From Niveibacterium umoris (GTDB lineage Bacteria > Pseudomonadota > Gammaproteobacteria > Burkholderiales > Rhodocyclaceae), in assembly GCF_014197015.1 (NCBI RefSeq), contig NZ_JACIET010000002.1, positions 1,426,001 through 1,490,000 of the forward strand: 64,000 nucleotides of DNA, given 5' to 3'. The stretch's first letter is position 1, and the number at the start of each line of letters is the position of its first letter. Under the pieces are notes generated by a model. The model saw only the letters and a program-made list of their open reading frames with translations, did not search any database and had not been told where the DNA came from. Of this stretch, positions 51,168 to 60,644 are shown piece by piece. The translations under genes were made by a program, and so were the position numbers.

Positions 51168-52943
51168 ATGACCTCGCTCACCACCTTTGCCGCGCTGATC
51201 GCGGCAGCAGTGCTTCTCGTACCGCTCTTCAAACGCGCCCGGCTCGGTACCGTGCTGGGCTACCTCGTCGCCGGCGTGCTCGTTGGCCCCTTCGGGCTGA
51301 ATCTGGTGGGCGACCCTGAGAGCCTGCTGCATACCGCTGAACTCGGCATTGTGCTGCTGCTCTTCGTGATCGGCCTCGAACTGCAGCCCTCGCGCCTGTG
51401 GGCGCTGCGGCGCCAGGTCTTCGGACTGGGGGCCCTGCAGCTGATCGGCTGCGGCACCGTGATCGGCACTGTGGTGGCGGTCGGATTCGGCCTTTCTATC
51501 AAGGCTGGCGTGCTGCTCGGCTGGACGCTTGCGCTCTCGTCCACCGCACTGGTGCTGCCGACTCTGGCCGAACGCAAGGAATTGACCAGCCAGTACGGGC
51601 GCGAGTCCTTCGCGATACTTCTGTTTCAGGATCTGTCGGTGATCCCGCTGCTGGCGCTGATTCCGCTGCTCGATGTCGGTCTGCCCAAGGCGGGTCGCAA
51701 TCCCCTGATGGGGCTGCTCGTGCTGCTGGTGGTGGTTCTGGTCGGGCGTCGCGTCCTGCATTGGGTCTTCGTTTACGTCGCGCGATTTGGCAGCCGTGAG
51801 CTGTTCACGGCTGCGGCCTTGCTGTGCGCGCTGGGCTTGGCGTCCTTGATGGAGGCGGTGGGCTTGTCGATGTCGATGGGCGCCTTCGTTGCCGGGGTGC
51901 TTCTTGCGGACTCCGAGTTCCGCCATGAACTCGAGGCCACCATCGATCCGTTCAAGGGGCTGCTGCTGGGCCTGTTCTTCATGGCGGTCGGCATGAACGC
52001 CAACCTCGACCTGCTTGGCACCATGCCCGTGCGGGTGATCAGCTTTGCCCTGGGTCTGCTGGCCCTCAAGGCCAGCGTACTATGGGTCTTGCGCCGGATC
52101 GCGCCGGACGGCATCGACAGCGCCCGCCCGCTCGCTTTCGCGTTGGCACAGGGCGGCGAGTTCGCCTTTGTCGTGTTCAGCATGGTGGAGCAGGGGCGCC
52201 TGGTGCCAATCCGGGTGGCCGACCAGATGACGCTCGCCGTCGCCCTGTCGATGGCGTTCGCGCCGCTGCTCTTTATCGCCAACGACTGGCTTGCGAAGCG
52301 CGACGCCAAGCGGCCGGCACGCGACTACGACCCGATGCCGACCGATCCGCCGACAGTGGTGATTGCGGGCTTCGGTCGGGTCGGGCAGGTGATCGGCCGA
52401 CTGTTGATGAAGCAGGGCATACGGTTCACCGCGGTCGACAACGACCCCGAGCAGATCGAGACGGTGCGCCGTTTCGGCATGCAGGTGTACTACGGCGACG
52501 CGGCCCACCTGGCGCTGCTCGAATCCGCCCAGGTGGGTTCAGCGAAGGTTTTCGTGCTGGCGATCGACGATGTCGAGCGCTCGCTGCAGGTTGCCGAGCT
52601 CGTGCGCCGCCACTTTCCCAAGCTGGCGATCGTGGCGCGCGCGCGCAACCGCTTTCACGCCTATCGGCTGATCGACCTGGGGGTGACGGTGCAGGTGCGC
52701 GAGACGCTACTATCGAGCATCGAGATCGGCCGCGGCGTGCTTGAAAATCTCGGTCTGGACGAAAACGAAATCGCCAAGACCGTCGCCCGCTTTGTCGAAG
52801 CCGATCGCATGCTGCTGTCGCGCCAGCAGGCCGTCTATCACGACGAGCAGCAGCTGATCCAGACATCGAAGGAGGCGCGCGCCGAGCTGGCCTCGATCCT
52901 GGATCTGGAGCGCAAGCAGGCCAAGCCGGCGAAGGCTGAATGA
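51168..52943 (+). CDS. Kef-type potassium/proton antiporter
   Basis: A 591-residue monovalent cation:proton antiporter-2 protein. The N-terminal membrane domain has about 12 helices, with the conserved FQDLSVIPLLALIPLL and MGAFVAGVLLADSEFRHELE. The C-terminal RCK domain begins at GFGRVG (401-406) and binds nucleotide. In E. coli KefB and KefC are gated by glutathione adducts; whether this one is cannot be seen, and no KefF/KefG partner is adjacent. It converges on the asparaginase gene (13 nt). Confidence 0.92.
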   Translation: MTSLTTFAALIAAAVLLVPLFKRARLGTVLGYLVAGVLVGPFGLNLVGDPESLLHTAELGIVLLLFVIGLELQPSRLWALRRQVFGLGALQLIGCGTVIGTVVAVGFGLSIKAGVLLGWTLALSSTALVLPTLAERKELTSQYGRESFAILLFQDLSVIPLLALIPLLDVGLPKAGRNPLMGLLVLLVVVLVGRRVLHWVFVYVARFGSRELFTAAALLCALGLASLMEAVGLSMSMGAFVAGVLLADSEFRHELEATIDPFKGLLLGLFFMAVGMNANLDLLGTMPVRVISFALGLLALKASVLWVLRRIAPDGIDSARPLAFALAQGGEFAFVVFSMVEQGRLVPIRVADQMTLAVALSMAFAPLLFIANDWLAKRDAKRPARDYDPMPTDPPTVVIAGFGRVGQVIGRLLMKQGIRFTAVDNDPEQIETVRRFGMQVYYGDAAHLALLESAQVGSAKVFVLAIDDVERSLQVAELVRRHFPKLAIVARARNRFHAYRLIDLGVTVQVRETLLSSIEIGRGVLENLGLDENEIAKTVARFVEADRMLLSRQQAVYHDEQQLIQTSKEARAELASILDLERKQAKPAKAE

Positions 52944-52956
52944 GGCTGACTGGGGC

Positions 52957-53937
52957 TCAGGCGTTCAGCAGGGCCGCCTGCTGTGCTGCGTGGTCAGCAC
53001 CCCCGGCGAGCGCCAGCATCAGCGTTACCCGCGCTTGCCACGGCGTCAGGCGTCCGCAGGCGAGCGTACCGTGCTCGGCATCGTCGAAGTTGCCCTGCGG
53101 CATCACGCCACCGCTGGCGACCCGGCTCGCGCGCACCACCGGAATCCCGCGCGCGGTGGCGGCAGCGATCGCGGGTAGCCAGGTTTCCGGCACGCTGCCG
53201 TGGCCAGCGAGCGCGAGCACCAGACCGGCGGCACCGTGGGCGAGGCTCGCTTCGATCTGGTCGGCCGGCGCGCCGGCATAGCCAAGCAGTACGTCAACCC
53301 GCGGCAGGCTGTCTGGCAGCGCAGCGGTGAAGCCCGGCGCAGCGTTTTCGCTGCTGGCGTCAAGCCGGATCTGTGTGCCTAGTGCAATGCCGACCGGCCC
53401 CGCGTCGATGCCGCCGAGTGCGTCCGGCGCATGGGTGTGGCGCTTGGTGCAATCGCGCGCGCGCCAGATCCGGTCGCCCGCCACGACCAGCGGGCCGAGG
53501 CGCGCCGCGGCCGGCATTCCGGCGCAGGCGAAGGCCTGCAAGAGGTTCATCGGACCATCTGCCGAGCGCGCGGTGGCGGGGCGCATCGCGGCGGTCAGTA
53601 CCACGGGTTTGTCGCGCGGCAGGGTCAGGTGCAGGAAGAACGCGGTTTCTTCCAGCGTGTCGGTGCCGTGGGTGATGACGATGCCGTCGATTTCGGGCTT
53701 CGCGATGCGATCGCGTAGCAGCGTGGCGAGCGTGAGCCAGTGTTGCGGCTGCATATCCTTGCTGTCGAGCGCGAAGACTTGCTCGGCGGAGATGTGGCCG
53801 AGCGCGGCCGCTTCCGGCAGGGCCGCGAGCAGGGTGTCAGCGCTCAACGCACCGGCGCGGTAGCGCGAGGTGTCGGTCGATTCGGCAGCGCTGCCGGCGA
53901 TGGTGCCGCCGGTCGCGACGAGAAGCAGGTTGGGCAT
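52957..53937 (-). CDS. ansA: L-asparaginase
   Basis: Hydrolyses asparagine to aspartate and ammonia. It has 326 residues from the ATG at 53937 (MPNLLLVATGGTIAGSA), without a signal peptide, so it is probably cytoplasmic. Catalytic T12 lies in TGGTIAG (9-15) and the second motif HGTDTLEET (90-98) holds T92 and D93; the conserved lysine is in RDCTKRHT. An ATG at 53955 would add six residues. Located next to the gltIJKL importer; released aspartate and its uptake make a sensible pair. Confidence 0.9.
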   Translation of the reverse strand: MPNLLLVATGGTIAGSAAESTDTSRYRAGALSADTLLAALPEAAALGHISAEQVFALDSKDMQPQHWLTLATLLRDRIAKPEIDGIVITHGTDTLEETAFFLHLTLPRDKPVVLTAAMRPATARSADGPMNLLQAFACAGMPAAARLGPLVVAGDRIWRARDCTKRHTHAPDALGGIDAGPVGIALGTQIRLDASSENAAPGFTAALPDSLPRVDVLLGYAGAPADQIEASLAHGAAGLVLALAGHGSVPETWLPAIAAATARGIPVVRASRVASGGVMPQGNFDDAEHGTLACGRLTPWQARVTLMLALAGGADHAAQQAALLNA

Positions 53938-54003
53938 CGTGAGCGTTCCAGCCATCGTGAAGCCGCAAGGATAGCGCGAGCCATGCGCTGCGCTGGAAAC
54001 GCA

Positions 54004-54026
54004 ACAGCCCGCATGTCGCGGGCTGT
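54004..54026 (-). terminator. Terminator-like hairpin after gltL
   Basis: ACAGCCCGC (54004-54012), loop ATGTC and GCGGGCTGT (54018-54026) form a perfect 9-bp stem about 24 nt after the gltL stop. The T tract on the minus-strand side is poor (TTGCGTTTCC), so termination may be partial. Confidence 0.6.
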
Positions 54027-54049
54027 GTGCGCCGGCTGCGGCGTCGGGA

Positions 54050-54784
54050 TCAGTGCTGCAGGATCTTCGACAGGAAGTGCTGGGCGCGTTCCGAGCGCGG
54101 TTTGCCGAAGAAGTCTTCCTTCGCGGCGTCCTCGACGATCTGGCCGGCGTCCATGAAGATCACGCGGTGGGCGACTTTGCGCGCAAAGCCCATTTCATGG
54201 GTGACAACCATCATCGTCATGCCTTCCTTGGCTAGCTCGACCATCACGTCGAGTACCTCGTTGATCATCTCCGGATCGAGTGCCGAAGTGGGTTCGTCGA
54301 AGAGCATGCAGATCGGGTCCATCGCCAGCGCACGCGCGATTGCGACGCGTTGCTGCTGGCCGCCCGACATCTCGCCGGGGAACTTGCTGGCATGGGCCTT
54401 GAGGCCGACACGGTCGAGCAGCTTGAGCGCCTTGTCGCGCGCCTCTTCGTGGGTGCGGCCGAGCACCTTGGTCTGCGCAATACTCAGGTTTTCGATGATG
54501 CTCATGTGCGGGAACAGCTCGAAATGCTGGAACACCATGCCGACGCGCGCACGCAGCTTGGGCAGATCGGTCTTCGCGGCGCCGACCGAGAAGCCGTCGA
54601 CGATGACGTCTCCTTTCTGGAAGGGTTCCAAGCCGTTCACGCACTTGATCAGCGTCGACTTGCCCGAGCCGGAGGGGCCGCACACCACCACCACCTCGCC
54701 CTTGTCCACCTGGGTGCTGCAGTCGGTGAGCACCTGGAACTGGCCGTACCACTTGGATATGTTGCGGATTTCGATCATCGACAT
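54050..54784 (-). CDS. gltL: Glutamate/aspartate ABC importer ATPase
   Basis: Amino-acid importer ATPase, 244 residues. Walker [10 protein letters not shown] is at 36-44, the signature MSGGQQQR and Walker [13 protein letters not shown] follow, and the H-loop is in [16 protein letters not shown]. Polar amino-acid subfamily (GlnQ/GltL type). ATG 54784 with a second Met at 54778 as alternative. It is the last gene of gltIJKL; 12 nt after gltK. Confidence 0.95.
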   Translation of the reverse strand: MSMIEIRNISKWYGQFQVLTDCSTQVDKGEVVVVCGPSGSGKSTLIKCVNGLEPFQKGDVIVDGFSVGAAKTDLPKLRARVGMVFQHFELFPHMSIIENLSIAQTKVLGRTHEEARDKALKLLDRVGLKAHASKFPGEMSGGQQQRVAIARALAMDPICMLFDEPTSALDPEMINEVLDVMVELAKEGMTMMVVTHEMGFARKVAHRVIFMDAGQIVEDAAKEDFFGKPRSERAQHFLSKILQH

Positions 54785-54796
54785 GGAGACAGTCCG

Positions 54797-55462
54797 TTAG
54801 CGAATGATGGCGATGCGCTTCTGCAGATGCTTGACCAGCGTCGACAGACCGAAGCAGATCGCGAAATAGACGAACGAGACGAACAGGTACATCTCGACCG
54901 GGCGGTTGTAGTTCTTGCCGGTGATTTCGGCGGCCTTCAGGAGATCCTTGGCGCCGATTGCGTACACCAGCGAGGTGTCCTGGAACAGGATGATGGTCTG
55001 CGTCAGCAGCACCGGCAGCATGTTGCGGAAGGCCTGTGGCAGTACCACCAGCTTCATCGCCTGCCAGTAGGTCATGCCGAGCGCGAAACCCGCATTGACC
55101 TGGCCTCTCGGCACGCTCTGGATACCGGCACGCATGATCTCGGAGTAGTAGGCTGCCTCGAACGCCGTGAAGGTGATCAGTGCCGAGTTTTCCGCGCCCA
55201 TCGGTGCGCCGGTGAAGAGCGGAATCAGGAAGAAGAACCACAGGATCACCATCAGCAGCGGGATCGAACGCATGGTGTTTACGTAGATCGTCGAGGCTGC
55301 GGCGAGCGCCGGGCCGCCGGAAATGCGTGCCAGTGCCAGCAGCGTGCCGAGCACGATGCCGCCGCTCATCGCCACGAGCGTGAGTTTCAGGCTGAAGAGC
55401 AGGCCGATCCAGATGAAGGGCAGGCCGGGCGCGACGATGGAGAAATCGAGTTGACCGAGCAT
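54797..55462 (-). CDS. gltK: Glutamate/aspartate ABC importer permease
   Basis: Inner-membrane permease of 221 residues from the ATG at 55462 (MLGQLDFSIVAPGLPFIW). The coupling-helix (EAA) motif is FEAAYYSEIMRAGIQSVPRGQ followed by AGFALGMTYWQAM. About five membrane helices. It pairs with gltJ 10 nt upstream. A reading from 55489 adds nine residues without support. Confidence 0.94.
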   Translation of the reverse strand: MLGQLDFSIVAPGLPFIWIGLLFSLKLTLVAMSGGIVLGTLLALARISGGPALAAASTIYVNTMRSIPLLMVILWFFFLIPLFTGAPMGAENSALITFTAFEAAYYSEIMRAGIQSVPRGQVNAGFALGMTYWQAMKLVVLPQAFRNMLPVLLTQTIILFQDTSLVYAIGAKDLLKAAEITGKNYNRPVEMYLFVSFVYFAICFGLSTLVKHLQKRIAIIR

Positions 55463-55472
55463 CGTTAGCCCC

Positions 55473-56210
55473 TCACTTCGCACCGGCAATGTAGCCGGGT
55501 ACGCGGGTACGTTTCTCGATGAAGGCCATCACGCGGTTCGCTGCAAAGGCGCAGATCGTGTACAGAACGGTTGCGGCGAGCAGGCTTTCGAATACCTGGC
55601 CGGATTCCTCGATCATCTGGCGCGAAATGAAGGTCAGTTCCATCAGTCCGATTGCGAAGGCGACGGCTGAGTTCTTGATGATGTTCATGAACTCGGAGGT
55701 GAGCGGCGGGATCACGATGCGGAAGGCCATCGGCAGGATCACGTAGCGATAGGTCTGTGCCAGCGTGAACCCCATCGCGAGGCCTGCCATCTTCTGCCCG
55801 CGCGGCAGGCTCTGGATGCCGGCGCGCACCTGCTCGGCGACACGCGCCGAGGTGAACAGGCCGAGGCAGATCGTGGCGGTAAAGAATTCCTTGGCCGGCA
55901 TGTCCTGCTTCACCCACATCGAAAGCTTGGCGGGCAGGAACTCAGGCACCACGAAGAACCACAGGAACAGCTGGACCAGCAACGGCACGTTGCGGAAGAA
56001 CTCGACCCAGGCGTTGCCGAGCATCACCAGCCAGCGGTTGGGGGTCGTGCGCAAGGTGCCGACGATGGCACCGAGCACCAGCGCGATGACCCAGGCGGAC
56101 ATCGACACGGCGACCGTCCAGCCGAGCGCGGAGATGATCCAGTCGAGGTAGGTCTCATCGCCTGCGCTGACCTGTTCGAGATAGACGCCCCAGTTCCAGT
56201 GGTAATTCAT
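55473..56210 (-). CDS. gltJ: Glutamate/aspartate ABC importer permease
   Basis: Second permease, 245 residues, with about five membrane helices and an EAA-type loop, VAEQVRAGIQSLPRGQKMAG. The N-terminal MNYHWNWGVYLEQVSAGDET is typical of GltJ. The gltI-gltJ gap of 91 nt contains a stable hairpin, so the binding protein can be made in excess over the permease. Confidence 0.95.
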   Translation of the reverse strand: MNYHWNWGVYLEQVSAGDETYLDWIISALGWTVAVSMSAWVIALVLGAIVGTLRTTPNRWLVMLGNAWVEFFRNVPLLVQLFLWFFVVPEFLPAKLSMWVKQDMPAKEFFTATICLGLFTSARVAEQVRAGIQSLPRGQKMAGLAMGFTLAQTYRYVILPMAFRIVIPPLTSEFMNIIKNSAVAFAIGLMELTFISRQMIEESGQVFESLLAATVLYTICAFAANRVMAFIEKRTRVPGYIAGAK

Positions 56211-56256
56211 TGCAGCGGGCTACCTGTATGTGAATGCGGCAATAGCGGCCGAAAAC

Positions 56257-56283
56257 GCGGCACCCCTGTCGCAAGGGTGCCGC
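56257..56283 (-). promoter_or_regulatory. Intercistronic hairpin between gltI and gltJ
   Basis: GCGGCACCC (56257-56265) and GGGTGCCGC (56275-56283) form a perfect 9-bp stem with a 9-nt loop. On the minus strand it is followed by GTTTTCGG, so it could be a weak attenuator or a 3'-end protector for the gltI RNA. Confidence 0.6.
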
Positions 56284-56301
56284 ATGCGTCTTCGGAGATG
56301 C

Positions 56302-57213
56302 TTACTTCTTGTTGTACTGCTCGGCCGGCGCGTCGTTAGGCGTCTGCAGTGCGCCCTTGAGCGCGTCGCTCATCGGCAGGTTCAGGTTGGCGTTCTTCGG
56401 CGGGATCGGCTGGGTGAACCACTTCGTGTACAGCTTGGCGACCTCGCCGGTCTTGATCAGATCACGCACGGTGGCATGCACCAAACCTTTGAACTGCGGG
56501 TCGTCCTTGCGGAACATGATGGCGATCGGTTCGACCGAGAGCGCTTCGCCGACCACGGCGAAATCGCCCGGGTTCTGGGCCGTTGCGATCAGGCCCGCGA
56601 GCAGGTTGTCGTCCATCACGAACGCAACGGCGCGATCCGACGAAAGCATCAGGAAGGAATCGGCGTGATCCTTGCCGTACACCTCCTTGAAGTTCACGCC
56701 TTTGCCTTTTTCGTGCGCACGGATCAGTTGCACCGAGGTCGTGCCGGTCGTCGTGGCCACCGGCTTGCCATCAAGCTGCGACAGGCTGGTGATGCCGGAA
56801 GCCTTCTTCACAGCCATGCGCACCGTCGTGACATAGGTCGTCGGCGCGAAGGCGACCTGGTTCTGGCGCGCAGCATTGTTCGTCGTCGAACCACACTCGA
56901 GATCAACCGTGCCGTTCGTGACCAGCGGAATGCGGTTCTGCGACGTGACCGGCTGGGTGTTCACCTTGAGGTTCGGGAGCGCCAGCTTCTGCTTGATCAC
57001 ATCGACGATACGGTTGCAGATGTCGATGTGGTAGCCGACCGGTTTCTGGCTTGCATCGAGGTAAGAGAGCGGGATCGACGATTCGCGAATGCCAAGCGTG
57101 ATCGCGCCACTGTCCTTGATCTTCTTGAGCGTGCCGTCAAGTGCCTGGGCTTGTACCTGGCCCGGGACCAGTGCGCTCAGCAAGGCGGCAATGAGTGCGG
57201 TGCGGATGATCAT
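56302..57213 (-). CDS. gltI: Glutamate/aspartate periplasmic binding protein
   Basis: Periplasmic family 3 binding protein, 303 residues from the ATG at 57213 with GGAGG upstream. The signal peptide MIIRTALIAALLSALVPGQ ends near residue 23 (VQAQA). The mature part has ITLGIRESSIPLSYLDASQK and VDLECGSTTNNAARQ, characteristic of GltI. It is the first gene of the operon. A reading to 57630 would run through non-coding sequence. Confidence 0.95.
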   Translation of the reverse strand: MIIRTALIAALLSALVPGQVQAQALDGTLKKIKDSGAITLGIRESSIPLSYLDASQKPVGYHIDICNRIVDVIKQKLALPNLKVNTQPVTSQNRIPLVTNGTVDLECGSTTNNAARQNQVAFAPTTYVTTVRMAVKKASGITSLSQLDGKPVATTTGTTSVQLIRAHEKGKGVNFKEVYGKDHADSFLMLSSDRAVAFVMDDNLLAGLIATAQNPGDFAVVGEALSVEPIAIMFRKDDPQFKGLVHATVRDLIKTGEVAKLYTKWFTQPIPPKNANLNLPMSDALKGALQTPNDAPAEQYNKK

Positions 57214-57680
57214 GTGTGAAGCCTCCAGATGGATTGAACACCGATGATGGCGTGAAACCAGCACCGGGCCGAATGTCCGGCCAATGCCAGCGAAAAATGT
57301 ACCAATTGCCGAAAACCGCCTATTCGTAGAAACACGAACCGCAGGCGTGCGTAACAGCAAACCTGATTGCCATTGCGTTTGGTTGCCCTGTCCCGATGGC
57401 GCGGGAACTCCGCGATTCGCGTCACCGCAGTCGCCGGGCCGGCGCTCAGGGGGCCATCGCTGTGCAGGCGCACCGGCTTCGGGCATGCCGATACTCATCC
57501 AGCTGTCACGCGCCGGCAAGTCCCGTCGGCGATAATCCGCGGCGAGGTCGGAGTGCTTCTGGCGGTTTTCGCGATTTTTGTCAAATAACACGCGGCCGGC
57601 CGGACAGATGTCACGAGCGTACCGGCGCATCCCTTCCTATACTCGCGGCGCGGCTTCTACCAATACGATTCCAGACTCCC
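57214..57680. other. Divergent intergenic region between gltI and prsT-like gene
   Basis: This 467-nt region holds the gltI leader with a short hairpin (GGCCG 57267-57271 / CGGCC 57278-57282). For the rightward gene, TATACT at 57638-57643 is a candidate -10 without a clear -35. No sigma54 motif with 10-nt GG-GC spacing was found here, unlike upstream of the PEP-CTERM gene. Open frames that cross it on both strands look non-coding. Confidence 0.4.
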
Positions 57681-60497
57681 TTGCGGCTCAAAGGCTTCAG
57701 ACTTCTCTTCATCCAGATGGTGCTTGCGCTCTCGGCGCTGCTGCCCGGCCTGGCTATTGCCGCGGACACCGCGAAGGCGTCGCGGTTCTACGAAGACGCG
57801 CTGGCGCGTTACGAGCGCCGCGACTACACCGGAGCGGTGATTCAGCTCAAGAATGCATTGCAGCAGGATCGCAAGATGCTCGCAGCGCACGTGCTGCTTG
57901 GGCGTTCGCTGCTGTCGGTAGGCGATTCGATCGGCGCGGAAGCCGAGTTCAAAATTGCGCTGGAGCTCGGCGTTGACCCCGCTGAAGTGGAATTGCCATT
58001 GGCCCAGGCACTCTACGCACAGGGGCGCTTTGCTGATCTGATCGCTCGAAACGTTCCGACGACATTGCCGCCGACTGTGAGGCAGGAGTTGTTGATCGTG
58101 CGCGGCAGCGCGCAAGGTGAAATGAACGACGCGGTTGCAGCCCGCAAATCCTTCGACGAAGCCCGCGCGATCGATCCGCGTGCGGCAACACTGATCATGG
58201 CTGAGGCGTCTCAGGCCTTGCGTCTGGGCAATGTTGCGCGCGCTGTGGAGCTGTCACAGCAGGCCGTCACGCTTGCCCCGGATCGCCCCGAGGCGTGGGC
58301 CGGACGCGGTGCAGCGCTCGCCGCGCAGCGCCAGAAGCAATCAGCCCTCGATGCCTTTGGTCGCGCCTTGACGCTCGATCCGAGGCAAACCGATGCGCGG
58401 TTGGCGCGGGTCGACATCTTCATCGATATGGATCGCGACGCGGACGCTGCGCGCGATCTCGATGCGTTGAAAGAATTTGCGCCAGGTGACCCGCGTGCCG
58501 CCTATCGTCGCGGCGTACTCGCGGCGAGAAAGGGTGACACGGAGGCGGTCGCGCGCGAAATGGCCGAAGTGGTTAAGGCGATCGACTCGATGCCTCAGGA
58601 AGTTCGCGTCCGGCGTGCCAGCATCCTGCTGATTGGTGCGATGGCGCATTACAGCTTGCACAACCAGGAAAAGGCGCGCGCCAGCTTCGAGGCCTTCCTG
58701 CGCCTGCAGCCCTATCACCCGGGTGCGACACGGCTGCTTGCTTCGTCGTACCTGAACGACGGCGATCCGGTGCGCGCAGCGAACCTGCTTGAGGAGTATC
58801 TGCGCCGTTTTCCGGGCGACGCGCAGGCGATGACGCTGCTCGGTTCCGCGTATCTGGTCCAGAAGCGCTACTCGAAGGCCTCGTCACTGCTTGAACGTGC
58901 CGTCGTACAGGGCGTCGCCGATCCGGCAATGCGCGCGACCTTTGGGGCCTCGCTGGCGGGGCAGGGCCTGGATGCAACGGCGGCCCAGCAATTGAAGCTG
59001 GCGTTTGACGCGAACCCTGGCGACCAGGCTGTCGGCGCGTCGCTCGGTGTGCTGCTGCTGCAGCGGGGCGAGGTCAAGCCCGCGCTGGAAGTGCTTGAAC
59101 GTGTCTATGCTGCGAATCCCCGCAGTCCGGTCGCCCTCAACCTCCTCGGGCTGGCTCGGGTGCGTTCCGGCGACAAGATCGGTGGGCGCAAGGCCTACGA
59201 GGCGGCGCTTGCCGTCGATGCACGCTTTGCCCCGGCTCAGCTGAATCTGGCGCGACTCGATGTCGCGGAAGGACGATCAGATGCGGCCCGCGCGCGCCTG
59301 CAGGAACTGCTGAAGAGTGCGCCGGACAACCCCGATGCGTTGATCGATCTGGCGGCGCTGGACCGTCGCGAAGGAAAGGCTGAAGCGGCGCGTAAGGGGC
59401 TTGAGAAGGCAATGGCGGTTGCGCCACGCCACCCCCGCGCACCTTTGATTCTGATTGACGACGCGCTGTCCCGTGGCGATACGGCGGCGGCAGTCAAAAT
59501 CGCCCGCGGGGCAGCGGCGGCAATGCCGTCTGATCTGTCTATCCTGCTCGCGCTGGCGCGTGCGCAACTCGCCAGTGGTGATCTGACCCGCGCACGGGAA
59601 ACACTTGTCGATGCACGCAAACGTCTGGAATCGGACCCCGACGCGTTGGTGCAGGTTGCACGGATGCAGATTGCGGCAGGGCATCTTCAGGGGGCCAGCT
59701 TCACCGTTGACAAGGCGCTGGTAGTGCAGCCCGATGCCTATCCGGCGCTCGAGTTGCAGGCGGAGATTGCCTTGCGGAATAACGACCCGGCGCAGGCCGA
59801 GCGATTGGGCAAAGCGCTCGTCGAGCGATTCCCGAATCGCGCGGCGGGCTACCAGCTCCTTGGCGACATTGCACTGACGCGCGGTCAGATGGCGAACGGT
59901 CTGGCCTTGCACCGCAACGGCTTCGAACGGGAGCCGACCGTTGACAACGCCCTGCGCGCCTTTCGTGCGCACCTCGCCGCCAACGAGCCGCAACGCGGCG
60001 TAGTCCTGCTCTCCGAGTTCCAGCGTACAGGCAAAGCGCCGACCGACCTTCGAATCGCAACGGCGATCGCAGAAGGTCAGATTCGCGCTGGAGATCTCAA
60101 GGCCGCGCGCATCAGTCTGGAAAAACTGATCCAGACCGCGCCGTCACCTGCGTTGCTGAACAACTACGCACTGGTCTTGATGGACCTCGGGGACAACAAT
60201 GCCGTTGGTGCAGCTGAACGGGCGTATCGCAGCGCGCCAAACGACCCCCGCATGATCGACACCTATGGATGGATTCTGGCCCGAAACGGACAGGGCGAAC
60301 GGGGGCTTGGATACCTCCGGGATGCTCGCTTGCGCAGCCCTCGCGACGCGGAGGTCCGATTCCACTTGGCATGGGTATTGAACCAGCAGGGACGGAAGAA
60401 AGAGGCGCGCGAGGAATTGGCGCCGGTCAAGCCAGAGCTTGGCCGCGACGGCATGCCCGCCGAGGCACGAAAGTTGGCGACGGAGCTTGGATTGTGA
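57681..60497 (+). CDS. prsT: TPR-repeat protein of the XrtA/PEP-CTERM system (PrsT-like)
   Basis: A 938-residue TPR solenoid from TTG 57681 (LRLKGFRLLFIQMVLALSAL), or 926 residues from ATG 57717; both give a signal peptide ending at AIAADTA. The family usually carries a lipobox cysteine, which is absent here. About 20 TPR-like units follow from SRFYEDALARYERRDYTGAV to PEAREELAPVKPELG. PrsT proteins occur with exosortase XrtA and biofilm polysaccharide genes, in the periplasm or at the outer membrane. No exosortase gene lies in the window. The start codon is uncertain, since neither has a clear ribosome-binding site. Confidence 0.82.
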   Translation: MRLKGFRLLFIQMVLALSALLPGLAIAADTAKASRFYEDALARYERRDYTGAVIQLKNALQQDRKMLAAHVLLGRSLLSVGDSIGAEAEFKIALELGVDPAEVELPLAQALYAQGRFADLIARNVPTTLPPTVRQELLIVRGSAQGEMNDAVAARKSFDEARAIDPRAATLIMAEASQALRLGNVARAVELSQQAVTLAPDRPEAWAGRGAALAAQRQKQSALDAFGRALTLDPRQTDARLARVDIFIDMDRDADAARDLDALKEFAPGDPRAAYRRGVLAARKGDTEAVAREMAEVVKAIDSMPQEVRVRRASILLIGAMAHYSLHNQEKARASFEAFLRLQPYHPGATRLLASSYLNDGDPVRAANLLEEYLRRFPGDAQAMTLLGSAYLVQKRYSKASSLLERAVVQGVADPAMRATFGASLAGQGLDATAAQQLKLAFDANPGDQAVGASLGVLLLQRGEVKPALEVLERVYAANPRSPVALNLLGLARVRSGDKIGGRKAYEAALAVDARFAPAQLNLARLDVAEGRSDAARARLQELLKSAPDNPDALIDLAALDRREGKAEAARKGLEKAMAVAPRHPRAPLILIDDALSRGDTAAAVKIARGAAAAMPSDLSILLALARAQLASGDLTRARETLVDARKRLESDPDALVQVARMQIAAGHLQGASFTVDKALVVQPDAYPALELQAEIALRNNDPAQAERLGKALVERFPNRAAGYQLLGDIALTRGQMANGLALHRNGFEREPTVDNALRAFRAHLAANEPQRGVVLLSEFQRTGKAPTDLRIATAIAEGQIRAGDLKAARISLEKLIQTAPSPALLNNYALVLMDLGDNNAVGAAERAYRSAPNDPRMIDTYGWILARNGQGERGLGYLRDARLRSPRDAEVRFHLAWVLNQQGRKKEAREELAPVKPELGRDGMPAEARKLATELGL

Positions 60498-60575
60498 TGT
60501 CGGCGGTTTTTACGCCACGCATTGGGCTTGTGTACGCATCGGCGCGCAGGCCTCTGTTTGCAAGGGTTTTGCGTT

Positions 60576-60592
60576 CTGGCCCGAGGTTTGCT
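60576..60592 (+). promoter_or_regulatory. Sigma54 promoter of the PEP-CTERM gene
   Basis: CTGGCCCGAGGTTTGCT differs from YTGGCACGRNNNTTGCW at one position and keeps the 10-nt GG-to-GC spacing. It lies 53 nt before the ATG at 60645, placing the start near 60603. In Zoogloea-type bacteria PEP-CTERM genes depend on RpoN and PrsK/PrsR, which fits. Confidence 0.8.
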
Positions 60593-60644
60593 TTTATTGG
60601 GCTAGAGCGCCGGTAAACCGGATTAGAAAGAGACAGGGCTTGTC

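Noticed and set aside
57396-57680. Upstream extension of the TPR gene to 57396
   Set aside because: It reads as arginine-rich non-coding sequence and would place about 95 residues before the signal peptide.
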